DNA of 64,000 nt, taken from Ipomoea triloba (taxonomy: Eukaryota > Streptophyta > Magnoliopsida > Solanales > Convolvulaceae). The position numbers and the translations under genes are program-made. The DNA is taken from positions 22,380,508 to 22,444,507 of the forward strand of contig NC_044925.1 in the NCBI RefSeq assembly GCF_003576645.1, written 5' to 3'. The notes under the pieces are model-generated. The model did no database searches, had not been told where the DNA came from, and saw only the letters and a list, made by a program, of their open reading frames with translations. This document shows, piece by piece, positions 58,544 through 64,000 of the stretch (within the stretch, counting starts at the first letter, position 1; every line of letters begins with the position of its first letter).

Positions 58544-59257
58544 TTAAGGGATGGATTATAAAGTTCATAAAGCTAAGGGAGAAAATATGGAAGAAAAAAA
58601 TTGAGAATGCAAGGACTTTAAGTGTAAAGTGCAAGAATTGATATTTAAATTCTCAGGGCACAAAGAGTAATAAGTAATTAGGATCACGGTTTGGTTTCGA
58701 TTTTAAATTGGTGGTTCACAGTTCCAACAAATTATAAACTGAAACTAGAACTTTATATTAAGGTTTCGGTTCTAATTCATGAATCCACGATTCCAATTAG
58801 AACCGCAACCCCCTTTTTTTTAATGCTTTGTTTTGATTTTGCTGCGCACAATTATAATTCCTTTTGGAGTTTGAAAGCATTTCTGTATTGATGATTTATA
58901 TATGGACTGTATTGATGTATTCAATATTAATTTATGGTATTCAATCTTAATCGAGTGTGAACAACTTTCTTTCCTCCATAACAGTCAACGAAGCAACCTG
59001 TTTTTACAAGTCCAAATTTTATTTTTCTTTTTCTTTTCAACCCTTCACACATCATCGCCGACATCAGCGTTACCTGCCTACCTCTGAAATGTATATTCAT
59101 TCACATTTATTGATTTGCTGTAAAAGATTTTGTATATAATTTGATGCTTAAAAAGTATTTATAAAATTTAATTTAAAGGAGAAAATATACAAATTGACTA
59201 CGACTATATATTCACGAGTATTAAGCTACAACGCGCTGCTCCTGCCCACCCTAAACC

Positions 59258-59866
59258 ATGGCTAAGCTTTCCGTTGCAATTCTCTTTTTGCTTTTCACCA
59301 TCTCTGTTGCTCGTTCTCCGCTAAGCAAGCCGGAAAATGACGTCACAGTTAACCAACTATCAGACTCCGTTACCAAATCGGATGCCGCTGACGCTATTCG
59401 CCTCCCTAGCGAGTCAAATCGCGAGGAAACCGATGCTATTGAGGCAGAGACGAAAGCGATCGTCGCCGATGTCATGCCGCTAAATCTAGTCAGATTCCGT
59501 CCGGTCAACCGTCGCTTCCGCCTCCGATCTACGCTCCCCTTCCGTCGATGCCACCACCGCTTCGGCAACGGCCACAAGCAAAGGCTGGTTGTGAGATCGG
59601 GCGGCCAGATCCCCTACGGCGATGATATGATTCTCTCCTCTCCGAAAACTAAAAACCTCGGTGACGTCACGATCCACAGCGACGTGCGCCAAGTTCCGCC
59701 GGAGTTGATCCCGTTCCTTCACCGCCACGGCCACTACCGTCACCGCGGCGACGGCGAAGAGAAGCTCGCAAAGTATGCGTCAAAACGCTATCATCGCTCC
59801 GATCGCGAGAAGAATTACAGTTTTGGAAAGCGAATTCGCAAGTTCCTGAAGCAGTATTTTGATTGA
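59258..59866 (+). CDS. Secreted protein of unknown function
   Basis: A single exon codes for 202 residues. Residues 1-18 are a clear signal peptide (MAKLSVAILFLLFTISVA) followed by RS. The mature part has an acidic Ser-rich stretch, then an Arg-rich block (VRFRPVNRRFRLRS), a His/Arg block (HRHGHYRHRGD), and a basic C-terminus with GKRIRKFLKQYFD. There are only isolated cysteines and no membrane helix after the signal. I believe similar proteins (IRLPSE and GGQIPYGDDMI motifs, a KRIRKFL end) are conserved in eudicots, but none that I know has a function. Codon use is more GC-rich than its surroundings, as in the other real genes here. A TATA-like tatatatt lies about 50 bp upstream. Confidence 0.85.
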   Translation: MAKLSVAILFLLFTISVARSPLSKPENDVTVNQLSDSVTKSDAADAIRLPSESNREETDAIEAETKAIVADVMPLNLVRFRPVNRRFRLRSTLPFRRCHHRFGNGHKQRLVVRSGGQIPYGDDMILSSPKTKNLGDVTIHSDVRQVPPELIPFLHRHGHYRHRGDGEEKLAKYASKRYHRSDREKNYSFGKRIRKFLKQYFD

Positions 59867-60099
59867 AGATCATGACTAGGGACACTCACGCACGCGGCAC
59901 GCCGCGCGTCTGCGTATGAATACGACTATACGAGTATATTTTACGGAGTATCTTTTTATTTTTATTATGCGTTATATTATGGATGTAAATTAGAAAAACT
60001 AAAATAAAAAATCGCATCCTATCGTAGTATCCTTGGTACTTATACATACGCTATATATACTATTTTCTTTTGGTATTTTCCCTTATTCCTAATAATTAA

Positions 60100-60590
60100 A
60101 GTGTGTTGTACATTTATGTTTATATATTATATATGTTCAACACGTCACTTCACGTAGACCCATAACTTTTAGCATGGAATTGACTTTGACACTAAATTGA
60201 AGCATGTGCTCCACCTTAGTTAAAAATCTAAACAAATAATCGGAATACAAATTTATGTTTATATAGTATATATATACTCAACACTAATTAATGTCTTGGT
60301 CTTACCAAAAACTCTAATAAGTCATAATACAGTTTATTTAAACACTTAAGGTGGTCGAACAATTGACCAGTCAATCATAAGGTTCTAAATTAGACTTTTT
60401 GTAAAAATTGTCTATTGATTATCTTGGTTTGGTGATCATTTTGCATGTTTATTGAAAAGTCATTGGAAGGACCAACAGTATTCGAAATATGATAGTCTTG
60501 GTGTGTTAAATAACAAAAACGATAGTTTGAGACTAAATTTGAAATTATTACTAAAGACAAGTGATCTCTGCTATAATTAATAAAGAATAA
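60100..60590. repeat. Dispersed repeat and Mutator-like end fragment
   Basis: 60100-60300 belongs to the repeat family seen at 51243-51474 (catgtgctccaccttagtta, then acaaatttatgtttatata). 60500-60575 (gatagtttgagactaaattt, then gacaagtgatctctg) is a worn copy of the inner arm of the element at 62301-63347. Confidence 0.55.
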
Positions 60591-60599
60591 ATTATTAAA

Positions 60600-61780
60600 G
60601 TCTAACATTAGCCAAAATTTCATTTGCTATCTCAACAACATAGGTGAAGTATACCGAAGCTAGGAGTTAATGTGCTCAAGTTCTATAGATGAAGCAATAA
60701 CTAATGGATTATAAAATTCAGGCCAAGGAGGTTTGCATCATGTGTGACAACATTAGCGTCATAGCCATTACGCAAAATTCAGTATATCACTAGAGGATAA
60801 AGTGTTGGAACCTGAAACAATGTCTTTAAAGCATACAAGCTTGAAAACGAAAAGAAAGACGAAACTTGAAAATGTATGTGGCGTGTTTATAAAACACTTC
60901 CTTAAAAGTGATTTTTCGGTGATTGTGCAGTTAGAATTTTCGGAATGCTTTCGACTGGCAACACAGACCTGCTACACTTAGCTCGCATTAGATATAGCAT
61001 AGGTGAACCTGACTTTGCTTAGACAATAGGACAAACGAATTAAAGGGGAGGAAGAGATTCTTGGTCTGTCCTTTCCCACTGATGATCATTGTTTATATAG
61101 CAAGCCAGCCAACAACAAGCTTCATTTTCAACCACATCTGAGAGCCGCAGGAATAGGAATGTGAAACAGAGAATATTACACGTTCCATGATCTCATTAAT
61201 GTGAGGACAAAATAAGTTATAATGATCTTAAAGAATAGGTTAAAGGAAAGAATGCTTCTAATTTGAATGATTTCCCAACAATCCCCACACATTCAAAGTA
61301 AAAAACTAGAAAGAATAATATATGAGCAATACAAACGAGTTGATCTTAATGTCAGTGTTTGAGAATTTGAACTGACACGTAGTGACACTAAGTAATTTTC
61401 TTTCCGAGAGAGATATGACCCTTGAACTCATCGGTTAGATAAATTTTGAACTCTAATACACACATCAACTCTACGTTGCAGGTTCTATGAAAGTCATACT
61501 CTTTGACTTCTTATGAGAAACCCTTAGTATTCAAGTCTGTTGTGTCTATCTCAATATAACAGAAGGAAAAATCTATATTAAGCTAACATATTGAAGTAAT
61601 GAAGTTATAATTTGATGTTTCTTCAATTCTAAGCAATCTCTTACATCTTGTTTTTGCTTCTGAAGTTAGATTCCTCTAACTTTGCTACAATTAGGAAAAG
61701 GGTAGAAATTTTAGTAATTTTTGCCGGTTTAGCATGTCTGTGACAATTTGTGATTTTGTGGGATGGAAAGGGGGAAAAAG
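60600..61780. other. Intergenic, nothing identified
   Basis: Composition is less AT-extreme than the neighbours, but I find no frame, splice pattern or repeat that I can name. Confidence 0.4.
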
Positions 61781-61787
61781 CAGTTGT

Positions 61788-62153
61788 TATACCATGGTCC
61801 ACAATGCATTGTGGACCATGGATCATGACTGATACTGCAGTTGTGTGGATTTGATACTGCAGTTGTGTTGAACGGATAGTGCAATTGTGTTGAAAAGAAA
61901 CTGCAGTTGCGCGGAACAGAGGCCGTGTCATCCGTCTGGAACTGCAATTGTGTTGAACTGATACTGCAGTTGTGTTGAACGGATACTGCAGTTGTGTTGT
62001 ACGGATGAATGTACTCTGTTTCACGCAACTGCAGTTTCCTTTCAACACAACTGCAGTATCTTTTCAACACAACTGCAATATCTGTTTAACACAATTGCAA
62101 TATCAGCCATGATCATGGTCCACAATACATCGTGGACCATGGTCCACCATATA
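61788..62153. mobile_element. Palindrome-ended element, copy G
   Basis: The left end starts cagttgttataccatggtcc and contains a perfect 28-bp palindrome at 61793-61820. The right end (62126-62145) is the inverse with a few changes. Flanks gggaaaaag and cggaaaaaa suggest a worn 9-bp duplication. The interior is about a dozen units near actgcagttgtgttgaac, in one orientation in the left part and the opposite in the right. Confidence 0.75.
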
Positions 62154-62300
62154 ATTTGCGGAAAAAAATGTAAAATTATCCAGTTGCCCTTGACAATTGC
62201 AATTTCTATAATATAACATTTCTTAGTAACCTTGTTAAAACCATCACTTTACTAATAATTAAAGGACTAAAAGTGGATAGGATAATTGGTGGGTTACTAA

Positions 62301-63347
62301 GAGTTAATTTCATCGGAGGTCCCTTGTCTTTGGTGGCGATTTCAAATTTAGTCTCAAACTATTGTTTTTGCCATTTAACATCTCAAACTTTCATTTTTTT
62401 GGACACTTTTGGTCTTTCGATGATTTTTTTGATAAAATCCTATTTTTAGCAAGGGTATTATTGTCTCTTCATATGTTTTTTTTATTTTGCCAGTTTGCTA
62501 TCGGTTCATGACTCTTTAAAAAAAATAGTTAGCTGGTTCTCTTCATTTTCACCATCCTCGTTGCCTTCATCGTCGTCTTCACGAGCAGCACTGCCAAAAC
62601 AAAAATCAAAGAGAGTTCTACCTTAACGCATAGGAGACATTTGATGGCTCCAATCACTTGAAACAAACATCTGAAATGTATGTACCAACCAAAAACATCT
62701 ACATACAAAGCTACTGTAGTAACTAGCAAGAAAATATGAATGGTGTTCTAGAAGACTTACCCTAGCCATGTTAAATGAAGGAAATCTTGAAAATGCTTTT
62801 GATAAGACATCATCATTCACCTCATTTCCAAGATCATCACCACAAAATAGGCGATGATCGTATGAAAAACACAATAATATAGTGAGATCGCAGAACATTT
62901 TTTCATAATCCAGAGTGAAAACGGCAAAGGAAAGTGAAGTGGGCAGTGAAGGAAAGTGAAACCGACGACGATGGCTAGTGAAGGAGGAATACAAACGAGG
63001 ATGGTGATGGAGCAAGACAAACGAGGAAGTCGACGGCGAAGGCTTAATTTGTCCATTTGGGAATTTTGGGGAGGCTTGGATTAAAGTTTCAAGAAGAGAA
63101 CCGGCTAACTAATTTTTTTTATTAAAAGAAAAAGAGTGAACCGGTAGAAAATTGGCAAAATAAAAAAATATATATGAAGAGACAATTATATCATTGCTAA
63201 AAATAAGATCTTATCAAAAAAAATCATCAGAAGGACTAAAAGTGTCCAAAAAATGAAAGTCTGGGATGTTAAATGACAAAAACAATAGTGTGGGACTAAA
63301 TTTGGAATCGCCACCAAAGACCAGTGACCTCCGGTGAAATTAACTCA
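62301..63347. mobile_element. Pack-MULE: long-TIR Mutator-like element with captured gene pieces
   Basis: Inverted arms of about 230-250 bp (62301-62545 and 63095-63347) begin gagttaatttcatcggaggt and are about 85-90 percent alike by eye. The flanks ggttactaa (62292-62300) and ggttaataa (63348-63356) are a 9-bp duplication with one change. Between the arms lies GC-richer DNA with an RNA-binding-protein exon on the minus strand. There is no transposase. Confidence 0.85.
62761..62865 (-). pseudogene. Captured RRM exon of an RBM42-like protein
   Basis: The minus strand reads HRLFCGDDLGNEVNDDVL, then SKAFSRFPSFNMAR, followed by a good donor (GTAAGT). This is the start of the RRM of the RBM42-type RNA-binding protein, which normally reads LFCGDLGNEVNDD; one Asp is duplicated here. 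The rest of the RRM is missing. GC-rich leader-like DNA lies 5' of it (62930-63050). Confidence 0.75.
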
Positions 63348-63649
63348 GGTTAATAACAAGGGTTAAATAAATCAATAAGAAAATGGGTAAAAATGGGCTG
63401 GCTAGCTAGAAGGCCACTTCTCGGAGGGTATTACTTACTACCATGAAAAAAGCCCAAATGTTAAAAGTGTTAGTAGGCTCATTCAAGAATGGGGAGGTCT
63501 GGTTCCCCGGCCCGACAACTTGAATGCTGCCCGATTAAACGACCAATCAAGTTGGGAGCCCAATATTATTTGATGGATAATATAAGTCCGAACTTTAGAA
63601 AATCATTATCCCACTTAGATTTTAGACATATTTAATACTATCAAGATAC

Positions 63650-63882
63650 CAATAGTTATGCCAAAAATACACAATTTATATATTAAATATTCACAATTTA
63701 CCTATCGAATAATGAATATTCACAATTTAATTTGTGAACACTCAGTATGTAAATTGTGAATATTTAGTATATAAAATTGTGAACATTCAATATGTAAATT
63801 ATGAACATACAATATATAAATTGTGAACATACAATATATAAATTGTGTATTTTTAGACTAGGGGTCCACAGAATAATTTGCC
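63650..63882. mobile_element. Palindrome-ended element, copy H, perfect 10-bp flank
   Basis: ATCAAGATAC flanks it at 63640-63649 and 63883-63892. The left end agttatgccaaaaatacac and the right end (gtgtatttttagac, gtccacagaataatttgcc) are inverted copies with a gap. The interior is units near tgaacatacaatatataaat. Confidence 0.8.
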
Positions 63883-64000
63883 ATCAAGATACATGTAAAA
63901 ATATTTTCAAAACAAGTATATACGCACAATGCCCAATCATTATTCCATATATCATTGTCCGCATAACTGTGTAGATTATAAATAAAAAGTACACATTTAA

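Noticed and set aside
61641..62070. Frames with repeated STQLQYPFNTT-like words
   Set aside because: They are translations of the tandem interior of element G.

Overview
This is a stretch of nuclear DNA from a flowering plant. It is AT-rich, its genes carry GT-AG introns, and it is packed with LINEs, SINEs, short inverted-repeat elements, a Helitron and decayed retrotransposons. The gene families (group III WRKY, type I MADS, 3xHMG-box, plant mitochondrial uL14) point to a eudicot. An asterid such as Ipomoea or a nightshade relative is my guess from general texture only. Two gaps are visible: 132 N at 18508-18639 and a single N at 57346.

Eight gene models look intact. They are a mitochondrial ribosomal protein uL14 (10552-12034, +), a 3xHMG-box chromosomal protein with eight coding exons (22859-25374, +), a single-exon type I MADS-box gene (29888-30325, +), a group III WRKY factor with three exons (30620-32010, -), a small dehydrin-like protein (40638-40967, +), a six-exon alpha/beta hydrolase of the TEX30/KANSL3 type (42367-44584, -), a two-exon receptor-kinase-like pseudokinase (46755-49071, -), and a secreted protein of unknown function (59258-59866, +). 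They are independent plant genes, not an operon or a pathway.

The broken genes are informative. A truncated copy of the 3xHMG gene lies at 1329-2048. An orphan exon of dolichol-phosphate mannosyltransferase lies at 4745-4803, and a decayed copy of the pseudokinase at 51160-51990. An RNA-binding-protein exon sits inside a Mutator-like element at 62301-63347.

Layout: 1-8.9 kb is a junkyard (HMG pseudogene, copia and gypsy remnants, a LINE, a Tourist-type element, CACTA-like repeats). 8.9-12 kb is the uL14 gene. 12-22.6 kb is repeats, a LINE, a Helitron helicase with its 3' end, and nested Tourist-like elements. 22.7-32 kb is the gene-dense part (HMG, a LINE, MADS, WRKY). 32-40 kb is repeats. 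40.6-49 kb holds three genes. 49-59 kb is mostly repeats plus a suspicious 1.1 kb duplication across the single N. 59-64 kb holds the secreted-protein gene and Mutator-like elements.

The most interesting material is mobile. One family of 0.2-0.6 kb elements has at least eight copies here. Its ends resemble TTATRCCATGGAYC, most carry a palindromic core just inside, its target duplications are about 9 bp, and its interior is made of short tandem repeats. Separately, a LINE at 3260-4591 carries at its 5' junction a 21-bp piece that is an exact inverted copy of sequence 1.7 kb away, which looks like a template switch during insertion.
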